Below, piece by piece: positions 42,801 to 53,763 of a DNA stretch of 64,000 bases; the stretch's first letter is position 1, and every line of letters begins with the position of its first letter. This DNA is from Dendrophyllia cribrosa (taxonomy: Eukaryota > Cnidaria > Anthozoa > Scleractinia > Dendrophylliidae). The stretch is from positions 2,631,659 to 2,695,658 of the forward strand of contig JAJLRJ010000004.1 in assembly GCA_024195265.1 (NCBI GenBank), written 5' to 3'. A model generated the notes under the pieces. It ran no database searches and was not told the DNA's origin. It saw only the letters and a list, made by a program, of their open reading frames with translations. Position numbers and translations under genes: made by a program.

Positions 42801-44700
42801 AACAATGGCTTATCGAAAAAAGAACACTAAGCTTATTTTAAAACTGATATCAACAACAGGAATATATTTTCATTTAACATTGGCTTGAAAAGGCTCACAT
42901 GCAGCGATTAATGACAATCAAAACAACCTCGATATGTACTTTGTGAAGTTCACTGAGCTGAAGGTTTAGTGAACAGTTCAAAAATTATGGATCCCAAAGA
43001 GCAAACAATGGCTTTCAAACTGAGGAAATTTTGGATTGAAATTCAACCGAAGTTTATAAATGTGCCTACAAATCCTAAGACAACTTCTAAATGAGACGGA
43101 TTTGCACAGTGGAATTAAAAAGTAAGGCTTATAGCTTTGTTGTTTAGGATAATTATTTTAAGCCGATTCCATTTATAAGCTTACGTCGCTTTATCGTGTT
43201 TTGTTTTTGAGATTTTTCTATGGAATACTTTTGTACCGGATGCAGTTTAAATTCTGATTATGTGTCCAAGCAAGGATGATCAATTAGCAAGAAGAAAATG
43301 AAACTGACAAAAATTATAGGTTTATGGTTAAACAAATTATTTGCATGAAATGATGAAACAATTCAGTCTGTTCCTTCAAACCAATCAAACTCTCAGAACG
43401 TGTAGGCTTAAAAACGAGCTTAGTTTTCATTCAGCACTTAAAATGTAGAGAAGTACGGGCTTCACTGTACACTTCAAAGTAAGTACTAGATAAAGTCGAA
43501 AACAGTTTCAGAAGCTGAGTTTCTGGAACTAACCTTTATTCCAATTGAAAACTTCTTGACAAGAAGGCAATCTTTGAATCCAAAATACGCCATAAATAAA
43601 AATTGTAGGTTTCCAAACTTTCCTCGCACATTCATGTTTGCGGCGGCAGATCAGTCCGGACACAATTCAGTCTGGATTTCCCATTCAAAGAACTTTTGAA
43701 TCATTGAATATATTTTCTTCTTTCAGCTGATAAATTTCAACTGATGAATTTCAAAGCGCTAAAACTTTTCATCACTTTCGTTGAACCCGTGAATTTGTCA
43801 GTGCAGCTTTGTCAGTGGCATCGAGTAAAGTTCATTTATTCTTTCAGCCGTTTTGATTGGTTTTTCGCGTCATCCGATGAATGTTATGAGAATAAGCTAC
43901 TTGATCGGCACAAAACTACAACAAAGTTCTCTCTTTCAAAACGCTTTTCATAGTTATTTCATAAAAGCAATAGAACACATTTTCTATGAGTTTACCGGCG
44001 TTATAAACCCACTTGGGATGTTGGGAAAACACTCGAAAAGCTTGTAAATCACTCGCCTGCGGCTCGTGATTTACAAGCTTTTCTCGTGTTCTCCCAACAT
44101 CCCGCGTGGGTTTATAACGCCGGTAAACTCATAGAAAATGTGTTCTATTGCTTAATTAACCGTTCAAGAACGAGACTGAAAACGTAGATAAACTAAACAA
44201 CATTTAAGCATGAGAAAGATGTAATTTGATGTTCATCTTGTCACAAGCGTGGGACAACGAAAAAAACTGAGTCCCCGACAGGATTCGAACCTATGACCTT
44301 CCGCACACCGGAAGTGACCACTGAGCTATGAGAGACCCGTGGTGAACTTGGTTCATATATGACGTGCGTCCTGCATACTGCTAGGATTAATTAGCAATAT
44401 CGGAAACGTCATGTGTGGTGATAAATAAAGAATGTAGTGAATTATGTTTGGTAAAGAAATGAGAAAGATGTATCATTAAAAGGATTTTTTTAACGCTTAT
44501 TGAGTCCGTGTAACTGGCTTTTTATACGTTTAAATACGACTCGTGCAGCGTCAGGGACGCATGATTACAAAAGAAATAAGCCCTCATTCATAGTAAAAAT
44601 ATGACTCGACAAAGAAAAGCAACAAACCAGAACTTCTACTCCGTCCATCAATGAAGCAGAATTGCAGAAAGGCGACAACCACTGTTGGGAAGACCAGCAT
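33877..44700 (-). CDS. Secreted CNNCYNY-family protein, copy C (3 exons)
   Basis: Predicted minus-strand exons 44628-44700, 39506-40117 and 33877-34136 (945 nt, 314 residues). Introns are phase 1 with GT-AG junctions. Exon 1 has the same length and nearly the same signal peptide as copy B. Exon 2 carries F-S-G-R-R-D-P-V-W-S-I-P, P-A-R-L-G-F-K-G-F-V-V and M-C-N-N-C-Y-N-Y-A. Exon 3 carries E-G-D-F-H-W-Y-R-L-D, W-S-H-K-P-G, D-P-R-S-A and Y-Q-F-V-S-F-M-T. The tail is about 11 residues longer than in B. Spans about 10.8 kb because intron 2 holds a pair of 1-kb inverted repeats plus MITEs, and intron 1 holds a possible opposite-strand gene. The coding exons show no damage. Tail-to-tail with copy B. 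Confidence 0.83.
34392..35438. repeat. Long inverted repeat, left arm
   Basis: About 1.05 kb, reverse complement of 38125-39190 with few changes; a 76-codon ORF is conserved residue for residue between the arms (34698-34928 minus, 38654-38884 plus) simply because the DNA is. Outer end TATTTAAGAGCCAATGTCTG. Lies in intron 2 of copy C. Confidence 0.93.
35461..35686. repeat. MITE with multiple internal palindromes
   Basis: TIRs GCCCCATTTACACGAGCAAT / ATTGCTCGTGTAAATGGGAC. The inside is built from alternating TTTTTCCTTGACAAG and CTTGTCAAGGAAAAA units, so it can fold in several ways. The segment 35893-35962 downstream repeats 35188-35260 imperfectly. Confidence 0.88.
36226..36600 (-). pseudogene. 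Decayed protein-coding fragment, probably from a transposable element
   Basis: The minus strand reads F-N-E-K-Q-K-A-Y-L-E-A-K-F-T-I-G-Q, then K-I-D-P-D-V-V-T-K-E-M-R-R-A-R and a stop. An upstream stretch in another frame is A-K-Q-Q-Y-A-T-L-L-S-E-S-V-A-L-L. The segment recalls a recurring uncharacterised cnidarian protein tail, but I cannot name the family. Frameshifts separate the pieces. Confidence 0.5.
36614..36726. repeat. GC-rich hairpin
   Basis: AGCCTGCGAGCAaGGCTCTC (36614-) against GAGAGCTTGCTCGCAGGCT (36708-36726); the loop is G/C-rich (GGGAGGAAGGGG ... CCTCCCC). Confidence 0.85.
36729..37397. mobile_element. GGGGGTAC-ended MITE
   Basis: Left end GGGGGTACTCGGATATG and GGGTATGTGCCGCC; right end (complement) GGGGGTACTTCCC and GGGTATGTGCCGCC. 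An inner GACCCCGTT block near 36783 and 37346 is also mirrored. No coding capacity. Confidence 0.8.
37627..37871. repeat. Palindromic MITE
   Basis: Arms about 37670-37743 and 37790-37871 (TGCATTATATTGACGGCgTTGG, GAAAATATATTCCGTA blocks), with a GC-rich loop of CCGCGCGG-like palindromes. A separate small perfect hairpin AGACGTCAATA...TATTGACGTCT lies at 37627-37657. Confidence 0.88.
37960..37987. repeat. C28 homopolymer
   Basis: Twenty-eight C in a row. Confidence 0.95.
38125..39190. repeat. Long inverted repeat, right arm
   Basis: Partner of 34392-35438; the arms are separated by 2.7 kb of other repeats. Confidence 0.93.
39191..39470 (-). repeat. Dispersed repeat family R2, copy 3
   Basis: Inverted relative to 9980-10160: CGTAACTTCAAGAATATTAA, ACGTCATATGG, CCGCCATCTTGGAT blocks. 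Abuts the end of the long inverted repeat and the 3-prime edge of copy C exon 2. Confidence 0.7.
41329..41341. promoter_or_regulatory. Perfect X-box (RFX-type) palindrome
   Basis: GTTGCC-T-GGCAAC, an exact inverted repeat with a 1-nt spacer that matches the RFX X-box consensus GTNRCC-N(0-3)-RGYAAC. It lies 50 bp upstream of the ATG at 41391. RFX sites typically mark promoters of ciliary genes; binding here is an inference. Confidence 0.5.
41391..41687 (+). CDS. Possible small protein, 98 residues, unrecognised
   Basis: The ATG lies in a strong context (AAAGATGGCGG), 50 bp downstream of an X-box-like palindrome. The product is basic at the N-terminus (K-R-Y-A-N-H-R-K-D-L-L-P) and has Y-F-L-L-K-N-K-D-Y-E-A-A and C-Y-Y-Q-L-F-Y-K-C near its end. 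No known domain seen. Codon use looks balanced and the local GC rises across it. It is nested in an intron of copy C on the opposite strand. It could be a first exon, a retrocopy or chance. Confidence 0.4.
   Translation: MADGKRYANHRKDLLPTFLVAKKTKWNGEKPHTQIESFDSRCTLPPSELHEVLRDAYFLLKNKDYEAARVPYFTTLSTLKRCGQMKCYYQLFYKCVNE
43965..44153. repeat. Palindromic MITE, about 90-bp arms
   Basis: AAGCAATAGAACACATTTTC ... AAAAGCTTGTAAATCAC mirrors GTGATTTACAAGCTTTT ... GAAAATGTGTTCTATTGCTT almost perfectly. Outer GCCGGTAAACTCATAGAAAA is also found near 42563. Confidence 0.95.
44221..44450 (-). mobile_element. tRNA-derived SINE
   Basis: On the minus strand 44336-44271 is tRNA-like: GTCTCTC, a pol III A-box-like TAGCTCAGTGG, an anticodon-like stem CTTCC/GGAAG, B box GGTTCGAATCC, and a closing GGGGAC that pairs with the start. 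The anticodon loop is not canonical, so it is a SINE head and not a tRNA gene. It is followed by a family tail (CGTTGTCCCACGCTTGTGAC). A degenerate copy is at 33240-33460. Confidence 0.75.
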
Positions 44701-47700
44701 TTTTAGAAATTCCTATAGTAAAAACATGTAAAGAAAGCATTTACTAAAATACAAAGCATCTAAAGTCATCTAAAGTGACAAATATCTGAAATTGGATCAA
44801 ATTTAATAAAACAATTTGATTCATTCAACTTCTTAATTTTACAGGTGACATTTTCTGCCACTTACTATGAGCAATTTAAGAAAATATTGACACATATTTC
44901 AAAAAAGGATAACTTTTTAACGATTGTCTGCGTACAATTTAGCAGTTCGATTTCAATGCTGTATATCAATGTTCTAGGATACAATTTTCAGTCACTTTCG
45001 TCACTTCTGAATTTTGACAATTATTACCACAATTTTGGTTAAAAGCGCTGATCTTATTAATGTTAGCTATCTTTTTTATTGTATTATGCTTTTATTGAAT
45101 CCTCTAACTTTAGCAAGAAATTTTAGGACCATCAATGTCATCAACTATTTCATCTGTTTTTCAAGAGAGGACTAAACTAAACAACTAAGGGAAATCAGTT
45201 TAACAATGGGTAACAGTTCAACAAATTAGAGGGCCGTTTATACGGCAGAATTAGAAGAGCGAATCGAGAGAGAAGTCACATAAATGCGCTTGACGCCGAC
45301 TCCTTGGATTGTGTCGGCTTCAGTTTTGATCGGCTATTATTCGCCAACGCAATCGCCAAACTCGGTGTGGCTGAAACTCGCCGCATCTTAGTCTCACGTC
45401 ATTATTCTTTAATTTCACAAAGCAAATGTATGCGATGTGTTTCGCGTTCAGAGATGAATACTTTACATTGTAAAATTTGTGTTGCGAGCTGCTTATTTTA
45501 GGGGTTTCGATTCAATGTAAAAAGAGTTATAACCGTTAAAAGAATAAAGGTTTTGTATGAAAAGATCGCGTAGCAGTAAAAACAGTTGTATGGTTTAATA
45601 CAAGGAACTTATCAAACTTACAGTTCTTGCTGCAGTCATTCCAACGTTGAAGATCGCTTTGGAGTAAACATTTTCGACTGCTTAACTAGCTTTGAGGCAA
45701 GTTTTACGCCATAAATTATTAACGTTGACACTCCGTGACCTAACAGAAAAGTGGCATTCATTCTTTCAGGTGACCACTTCATCATGACCGGTTCCTGATT
45801 TTATTTACCAGTGTTATTTTGCACAATAAAGACGACAATGATAAATTTAAAAAAATGGTTAATGGACCGGGCTTAAAATTTTACCATCTGAAGCCATTCA
45901 CAAAAGCAATAAGAATGCTATGATCTGTGCCAAAAGAATGGCAGTTTAAACAATGGTACTGGTGGCATATATTTAATATGTAAACGCCCTTCTAATTCGT
46001 TCAACTGGTACCCATTGTTAAACTGAATTCCCTCTGTTGTTTAGTCTTCCCTCGAAGTTTAGGACTTATGTTAAATCAAAGCAAATAACAGAAATAGTCG
46101 ATAACATTGAGGGTCCTAAACATCCCCGCTAATGTTAGAAGCTATAATGAGAGTACACAATTTTTGGGGGGGGAAATTAAAGTTTAGCGCTTTTAACCAT
46201 CTGATAATAATTGTCGAAATTAAGAGACGATAGTTACGGCAAATTGCACATTATAACATTTATCTACTGTTTTGAAAATGAAATGCTTATCAGTTTTATA
46301 GCATAATATAGTTATTCTTAATTTTTTTTTTTTAAATAAGTGTCAACATTTTCTAAAGTGACACAAAATGTTACCTGTAAAATTTAAAAGTTCAATGAAT
46401 CAAATTATTTTTTTTAATGTGAGTCACTTTCAGATATGTGTCACTTTAGATGTCTTGAAATGAGTTCTATTGTAGTTAATAATTGCTTTACATTATTTTT
46501 ACTACAGGAATTTCTGAACATGCTGGCCTTTTTAACAGTCATAGTCGCCATCATATGAATATGAATAAATACAAATCATATGTATGTGAACTGCGAATCG
46601 GCGCTAAATCAAAGGCTCCTAAGAGCCAACCCGTGAATAAGAAATGCTAACGCGTAACGCAATATTGCGGTAAGCTTAATATGTTTTCACACAGACACGG
46701 TTCGATATATTTTTAAAAAAAAATAAAAGTAAGGTTTTTGACGAATGAAAAAAAACAGTACATCACTTTCATAATGCCCAGTCCGAAGAAAGAAAAAAAA
46801 GGCGGAAAAAAAAGGAAAGTCCTGAACGTGACTTGAAATTGCGCCTCCCGACTGTCACTCCCGGCACAAAGCCAAAACCTCAAATCACTAACTACACTAT
46901 TGTGAAACACATACTCATTTAAGACTAAATTTTATTACCGCGTCAAAACGCGTGTCTCGGTTGAAAAATTCTTTTAGATCAATTTTAATGTTGCATTAGA
47001 GACTCCAAATGCGAAACATCTTAAGCTTATTGTTGTTTATATTCGTTTACAACAAATTAGTTATTTTATCGCGGATTCACGTTGTTTTTGTTACGAAACG
47101 CATTCGTAACAAAGCATTAAGTCACTAAGTTTACAGCTGATGGAAGGAGCGAGTGAGTGAGTGAGTGAGTGAATTAGCCACCGTTACCGTTAACCCGTTC
47201 ATTACGCTTGCGCGTATTCACGGGTTAATAAGGGCCAACGCCCTTTAATAAAAGGGAATCTGAAGGCAAATAATTCCCTTTCTTCGGCCACCGAAGAAGA
47301 TAGTCAGCCAGTTATTGCTTGTGTGGTCTGAGTTACTGACGCCATTCACAAGAGCGGGAAAAATTGTAGTTTTAATCAGACGCCAAAAGAAGGGCGGTAT
47401 AAACAATAAATCTGGTGGCATTTATAACCATTTGCGCTTTCAATAAGAGAAAACCGAACACTGGATTTTAAAACCCTCGTATCGAACACTCAAAAACAAA
47501 ATAACAAACAGCAATTCATTGATCGAGAAAAAAATAGAAGTTAAAAAAAGAATAAAAAAAAAATAGTAGATGGGCAAACACATCATGATCCTGCAGCACT
47601 AAGAGTGTAGCGTGACAAAATTTCGACCTCAACAAGTCATAGAACTTTTGGCGCGCTTACTCATATTAAAACAACTAACAAGACGAACCCAATAACAATC

Positions 47701-48660
47701 TTAACCCTTAGACCTGATTTTAATACTCGTAGAGTTCTTGCTTCAAAAAAAGGATAACTTTTTAACGATTTTCTGCCGTACAATTTAGCATTTCAATTTC
47801 AATACTGTATATCAATGTTCTAGGGTACAATTTTCAGTAACCAGTCTCGTCACTTAATTTCGACAAACTCGCCGCATCTCACTTCATTATTCTTTCACAA
47901 AGCAAATGTCGGGAAAGCACCAGAGTAAGCGATGTGCTACGCGTTCAGAGATGACAACTTTGCATTGTAAAATTTGTGTTACAAGCTGCTTATTTTAGGA
48001 GTTTTCGATTCAATGTAAACAAGATTATAACCGTCGAAAGAAGAAAGGTTTTGTACGAAAAGGTCGCGTAGCAGTAAAAACAGTGGTATGGTTACAAGGA
48101 ATTAAGGTCAAACTTACAGTTCTTGCTGCAGTTATTCCAACGTTGAAGATCGCTTTGGAATAAACATTTTCGATTACTTGACTAGCTTTGAGGCAAGTTT
48201 TGCGCCATTAATCATTGACAATGAATAACACTGCGTGACTAACACTGCGTGACCTAACAGAAAAGCATTCACTCTTTCAATTCAGGTGACCACTTCATCA
48301 TGACCGGTTCCTGATTTTATTGACCAGTGTTATTTTGATAGAATATAAACAATAATGATAACTAAAAAAATGGTCAATGGACCGGGCTTAAAATTTACCA
48401 TCTGAAGCAATTTACAAACGCGGTAACAATGCTTTGATCGATGCCAAAAGAAGGGCAGTTTAAACAATAGATCTGGTGGCATACATTTAATATGTAAACG
48501 GCCCTCTTATTCGTTGAACTGGTACCATTGTTAAACTGAATTCCCTCTGTTGTTTAGTCTTCCCTCGAAGTTTAGAACTTATATTAAGTGGGGAAATAAC
48601 AGAAATAGTTGATAACATTGACGGTTCTAAAATTCCCAACTTAAGTTAGACATCTTTGCG
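44701..48660. repeat. Duplicated flanks of the secreted-protein family
   Basis: 44701-45850 is the inverted counterpart of 26.0-27.3 kb. 45490-46150 and 47990-48675 are direct duplicates of each other (TCGCGTAGCAGTAAAAACAG, TGACCGGTTCCTGATTTTAT, CTCTGTTGTTTAGTCTTCCC). 46320-47460 parallels 27170-27790 in the same orientation, including the exon-1 relic. A (GAGT)n run lies at 47150-47172. No intact gene. Confidence 0.75.
46520..46558 (+). pseudogene. Relic exon 1 of the secreted-protein family
   Basis: ATG followed by L-A-F-L-T-V-I-V-A-I-I and TGA, preceded by CTACAGGAATTTCTGAAC, the same junction as copies B and C. The signal peptide is cut short by the stop, and no core exon follows. Confidence 0.75.
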
Positions 48661-48902
48661 CCTATAATGAAAGAACAAACACTCATCAAAATAAACCTAT
48701 TTGTATCTTTAGATCATCATAGAATCGAATTGCCTGTAAATTGATATTTTTAGATTATTGTAACCCAGTTCCTGTTCACAAATGTTTGCATGTAATTTTA
48801 AATTTTTCGTTTGTAACAACATTGTAATTCATTAATTTACGATGATGTTGAAATTGCTGACTGGTGGAGCACATGGCGAACCCTAAGACGGGTTTCACAT
48901 TA

Positions 48903-49933
48903 CAGTATGTTGCCCAGTTTCCGGCCACTTTAGTTTGTAATCGCTATAACTTCTTGTTTTTGTGCGGAAAATTTCTCAATTTCCTTTCAAAGACAGTTCA
49001 TGTACTTACCTTTAAAATGTTCAATGATTGGCGGCTTTCCCCAAGTATTAAAGAAATTATACCATTTTTCGCAAAACTAGTAAGTTGCCCAGTTTCCGGC
49101 CAGCTAGCCCAGTTTCCGGCCATCGACTTAAAATAAATTTTCCTTGAAACCTCTCGAAGTAAACCGACTTTTAAGCCCCTTGATAATAGTGGTCGCCTAG
49201 TTATAAATATCAGGCAAGTTTCAATATTAAGCTTTGTCATCTACCGTTTTACACAGTATTCAAAATATGTATGACCTCAGTGACCCGGAAGCGTGTCTTC
49301 CGCGGTATGTTGACAGACTACTTAAACAAATACATATGACTTACGTACTTTTAGTCACGCTATACATGCATTAGCTGTTGTTAATTCGTAATCTTTGTTA
49401 CACTTACACATGTATCTTTAATTTCTCGACCAGTAAATTTTAAAATTCGGTTCTTTCACTAAAAAAGAAATAGGTTTTGAGTAATGTGTCTTTTAGTGGC
49501 CAGAAACTGGTACACTAGGTCGAAATCTTCGCTGAGAGTTTGACTGCTAAAATTTCAGGAACAGCCTTATTCTAGCTGATGATGATAGATTCCCTAATCA
49601 CTTTCATCTTTAATCTAACATTTGTCCAAAAATTATGAAGCTCCTTGAGATATTTCCTGTGAAACGAACTATTTGATAATCTACGGTAGTTTTGATGTGC
49701 AGTGAAACGAACCAAAATTAATCGCTAAACGTTTAATCACCTGGACAAAACCTGTCCTTCCTCGGCCGTTTCTTGTTCAAAACGAGCGCCAAAACCACCA
49801 ATGTATAGCGGAAATGTTCGTCTTTCTTTCGGAATGCTTCGGTGGACAAAAATTTAAAACTCCGACGAACATAACGGACATAAGTTTTTTTTGGCCGGAA
49901 ACTGGTACTGGCCGGAAACTGGGCAACACACTG
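48903..49933 (-). mobile_element. 1031-bp TA-flanked TIR element E1, copy 2
   Basis: Same length as 10875-11905, inverted, and identical in every stretch I compared, including the imperfect terminal positions (CAGTATG / CACACTG). TA on both sides (48901-48902, 49934-49935). Non-autonomous. Confidence 0.92.
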
Positions 49934-49935
49934 TA

Positions 49936-50345
49936 CTCAAACAGTGGCCAAGACGGCATTTGAGGTTGCGTAACTCTGCAGTCAAGCGTGTTTGGAGGAA
50001 TATAAAGCTAAGTGCTAATTTTTAAACTTGATTTCGTCCGGAATTGAAGCAAGTAGATCTTCGAAGCATTTGTTTACAGCTAAACTCCTTTAACCCATTG
50101 ACGGCCGTGCCGGCCAAAACCGGCCGTGATTTGGCAATAACACACATTGAAAATATTTAAAATAGAAAGAGAAAGCTTAAAAGAATACTCAGAAAAAGAA
50201 GAGCTTTAAGCGATGAAATCATGCTTCGAGGAACTTCATGACCCGCGAAGAAGCGGAGTTTTAAAGAATTTCCATGCAGCCTAGTTACTTAACGGGAATT
50301 TATGTTGATATCAATTTGTGATTGACTTTTTTTTTGTTTTCTCGT
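49936..50345. other. Noncoding stretch
   Basis: No gene. A short GGCCGTGCCGGCCAAAACCGGCCG palindromic patch lies at 50102-50125. Confidence 0.4.
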
Positions 50346-50455
50346 TAGTTTTGGGTTAGGTTTAGGGTTAAGGTTAGGGTTAGGGTTCGAGGGTTAGGGT
50401 TCAAGGGTTAGGGTTCGAGGGTTAGGGTTAGCGTTTAGGGTTATCGTTAGGGTTG
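50346..50455. repeat. Interstitial telomere-type repeats
   Basis: About a dozen GGTTAGGGTT-like units, degenerate, in one orientation. TTAGGG is the telomere unit of cnidarians and many animals. Confidence 0.88.
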
Positions 50456-50762
50456 AGTAGCAAACCTCGAAAAAATGCAGGGAAAAACGATTTTGCAAAC
50501 GGTTTTTTCCGCTAAATACAAAAAAAGTGTTTACTGTAGTTGACGTGACCTCGACCGTGTAGCCACGCGAAAAACAAAGCCTCGCTTTGGTTTGAAAATT
50601 ACTAAGATCCTGGATGTTGCGCGACGTCATACGCGCATGTTTTGCGACGTTATTCGCGACCGCGAGCTATCCCTGCGCGACGTATGGACGGACGCGCCCG
50701 CGAAACATTCCGCTAGTCTGATGACCATGAAAAATGACGAGCATGGTTCTATGTCTGTTACT
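50455..50762 (+). repeat. Dispersed repeat family R1, copy 3
   Basis: Contains GAGTAGCAAACCTCGAAAAA, GTGTAGCCACGCGAAAAACA, GCGCATGTTTTGCGACGTTA, CGAAACATTCCGCTAG and CCATGAAAAATGACG. Ends where the left TIR of the HECT-bearing element begins, so that element inserted into or next to this repeat. Confidence 0.8.
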
Positions 50763-51123
50763 ATGGGGCGCCATACTGGACATTATTGCAAACCTTTCTT
50801 ATATGTGCTAAACTACAGTTTGATATTTTCATTGTCATATAAACATGCTAAACTCCAAATAAATATGGTGTAACTACTAATATTTCATATGGTCATTGTC
50901 ATATAATCATGCCAAACTTCAACTAAATAGCCCTTAATAAATATTAGTACAGACTATTTCCCTCCCCTAAATTTGCAGTGTTTGCTGAATAAAATAAGCA
51001 TGCTAAACTTTTCATTTCGTATGGTATGATGCACCGCGCGCTTTAAGCAATACCGTCACCAGATTCCTCTCGGCCAAAACCAGGCCGCCATTTTGAAGCT
51101 CGTCTGCTTTCAATCAGGTTGCA

Positions 51124-53763
51124 ATGGTGGAAAGAAGCGAAGATTTTCGTTCTGCATTATCAAATATCGCTCGCCAGGCAAGGTCACTATTGGACAATTT
51201 TAATGATGGTAATGTGCAGCCTATTGAGCAGCGAATGTTGAGTCAGAGGCGTCATGAATCGGGAGTGCTGTCGACGCGAACGCCATCATCATCAAGTCAG
51301 ACTGGGAGTAATGTAAACAACACAAATCCAAACAGCACAAGTTCAAGAAATGTGGAAAGCACATCGGTCACCGCTCAGTTAAGGAACTTATTCCCGACTA
51401 TTGGTAAGAGATCATTTGGTGGCAAGTCGTCTGACAGCAAATCTAGTAAAGGTAAAAGGCCTCCCCCCAAGAAAGCAAAGAGAGATATAGTGCATAAAGA
51501 TGTCGTTCTTCTTCCTTCTCCTGACACGAAGTCAGTTCCTACGCACCAGACACGATGTCGGTTAGAAAACAACGGATTTGTTGTTCATGCATTTCCAGTG
51601 GATAAGTCTCTGCAGGAAGAAGATCTGAGAGCTCAAATTAGAGAGTCATTCCCAGCTCTTAAAGAAACAGACTTTGAGTTTGTAAAGTCGTGCTATGGTC
51701 AAATAATCACACCAAAGTTAGCCACAGGTGTGTATTTCTCACCTTTGCGTGTTCTTAGCCTTGCTGGGCAAGGGAGCATATACATTCGACCAGAACATGA
51801 TATCTCTGCCATCCTTGCTACTAGCGACAGCGACAGTCCTCCCCAGAGTCCAGACCTAGTTCAAGTGAAAAGTGCTGACGAGGAAGCATCCAGTGGTCTT
51901 TCAAATGCTCCATACCTTTCAGTTGCTGGCCCATCCAGTAGTGCAGCAACATCCAGCAGTGCAACAGATCAGGAAGAGCTAGACCAATTAAGAGAGATGT
52001 TTCCTGATAAAACCAGCAGCATTCTACAGCATGCCCTTACCTGCCATGGGAGTGTCAGTCAAGCTGCTCTTTCCCTCTCCCAAAATCTTCCTGATGAAAT
52101 TGATGCAGATGAGGATGTTGACGAGAGCCTTTTAAAACCTGCTTTTCTGCCAGCTAAAGCTGATTCATTGGAGGCAGTGTTGAATGAGCTTCAGAAAGGT
52201 TTGAGTACACAGAAAGAAAAGCTCAGAGTTGATGAAGAAGATATCTTTAGTGATGCCATGGCGTACTATAAAGATCCCAGCTTTGATCCTAGCAAGCGCT
52301 TACGAGTCGTTTACACAGGACAGCTTGCTGTGGACACAGGAGGAGTAACCAGACACTTTTTTAGCCAACTTCTCCAAGCCATATCTAACATGTTCTTTCA
52401 TGGTAGTAATTACAAAAGTCCTGTTTACAATGCTGATATCATTGCTTCTGGTATGATGAAATACATTGGGACAATCATAGTATACAGTATTTTACAAGAC
52501 GGGCCAGGTTTTCCAGTCTTTAGTCCTTCAGTGTATCGGTACATAGCAACAGGTGATGTTGACACAGCAATGGTGATGCTAAATTATGGAGACTGTTCTG
52601 CGTCTGTGAAAGATTTCATTGACAAGGTACACTTAAATAAATACACTTAAGTAATACACATAAATGTACATTTGTTCCAACATGCCTACTGTTTTTAGTT
52701 CACTGTACATGATCAACAACTAAATTAAGGCAAATAAAGAAATGCTTTTTATACGACTGTGTACTCAGCCATATCAAATTGACTCTCCTGCATTAACGAC
52801 TTCTGATCCAACTACAGACGTCTCAACAGCTTCTGGCTACTTGCATAAATAGAATGTATGCATTTGACTTCCTAGCAGCCATATTAGTTTACCCTAATGA
52901 TTTACAAGATAATATTAATTAACTTCTTTTGTTAGCTACACCAGCCTGGCTGCCATGGCCTTTGTCTTTTAAGTCCCACAGGACTGAGTGCATAGATGTT
53001 TGTTCAACAGATACATATCCTTTACAGAAATATAAGGATTGACCACATAGTTTTTATTAAATAACAGGTTGCACAGGCTGAAGATGTGTCTACACTTGAT
53101 CAAGCAGAATGTGCAAGTTTCTTGTCTGAGTGTGGCCTGGCAGTAGTTTTAACTGTAAGTCTCAAAAACTAATATTATCTTCAGTGATTTCTTTTATTAA
53201 TAAACCACTTTGTGACAGACCTGTAAAAATATCATTCAAATCATATTTTCTGTTTGTAGAATGACAACAAAATGAGGGTTATCCAAGGGATGATAATTCA
53301 TGATGTCATAAGCCGACCCAAGATTGTTTTGGATCAGCTGGGAGAGGGATTGGCTGTACTTGGTTTTCGTGCCAAAATGAGAGATTACCCTGAGATGTTT
53401 GAGGAGCTTTTTGTGCCTAGCAATGAGAGTAGGTTAAGTGCAACTCAGCTGGTTGATGTACTACAGTTTCCAACCGAGATGAGTGAAGATGACAGAACTG
53501 TAGAGAATTACCTTAAACAGTTCCTGCATAAGGCAGAAATTGAAATGTTGGAAAATTTTGTCTTTTTTGTCACCGGGTCCACCTCTCTGCCCACATTTGG
53601 GCTAGGTAAAATCAAGGTTAAATTTGACAACACTCCTTCCATTTTTGCTTCAACGTGTTTGCTTTTGTTAACTCTTCCAAATCACTTTGAAAGTGAAGAA
53701 AGTTTCAGTTTATTGCTGGAATCAGTTATTGCTTCTGCAAGGAAATCCTTTAACTGTGTGTGA
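51124..53763 (+). CDS. CUE-HECT E3 ubiquitin ligase (G2E3-like)
   Basis: Exons 51124-52626, 53068-53154 and 53260-53763, all phase 0 with GT-AG introns; 697 residues. The N-terminus is low complexity (Ser/Thr/Asn) with a basic nuclear-localisation-like run K-G-K-R-P-P-P-K-K-A-K-R (about 108-120). A conserved block around residues 145-225 ends in G-Q-G-S-I-Y-I-R-P. A CUE-type ubiquitin-binding helix bundle follows at about 282-325 (L-R-E-M-F-P-D, then A-L-x-x-S). The HECT domain is about 366-697, starting F-S-D-A-M-A-Y-Y. Its catalytic cysteine is C663 (S-T-C-L-L-L-L-T-L-P). HECT ligases form a thioester at this cysteine before passing ubiquitin to lysine. No damage seen. Located inside a TIR element together with an integrase-like gene, so it is probably a transposon gene and not a host gene. 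Confidence 0.88.

Larger units (their letters stand above)
40118..44627. other. Intron 1 of copy C
   Basis: AT-rich. Holds a possible opposite-strand gene (41391-41687), a palindrome (43965-44153) and a SINE (about 44221-44450). A GC-richer piece at 41190-41290 (CGAAGGCCGAAGGCCCGAGC) looks like repeat debris. Confidence 0.55.

Noticed and set aside
44271..44336. Functional tRNA gene
   Set aside because: Anticodon loop is not canonical, D-arm is poor, and the flanks repeat at 33.2-33.5 kb, as for a SINE.
48864..49136. A 90-codon ORF repeated residue for residue at 11672-11926 on the other strand
   Set aside because: The identity follows from the two copies of the TIR element being identical at DNA level; the mirror-strand ORF is equally conserved and no domain is visible.
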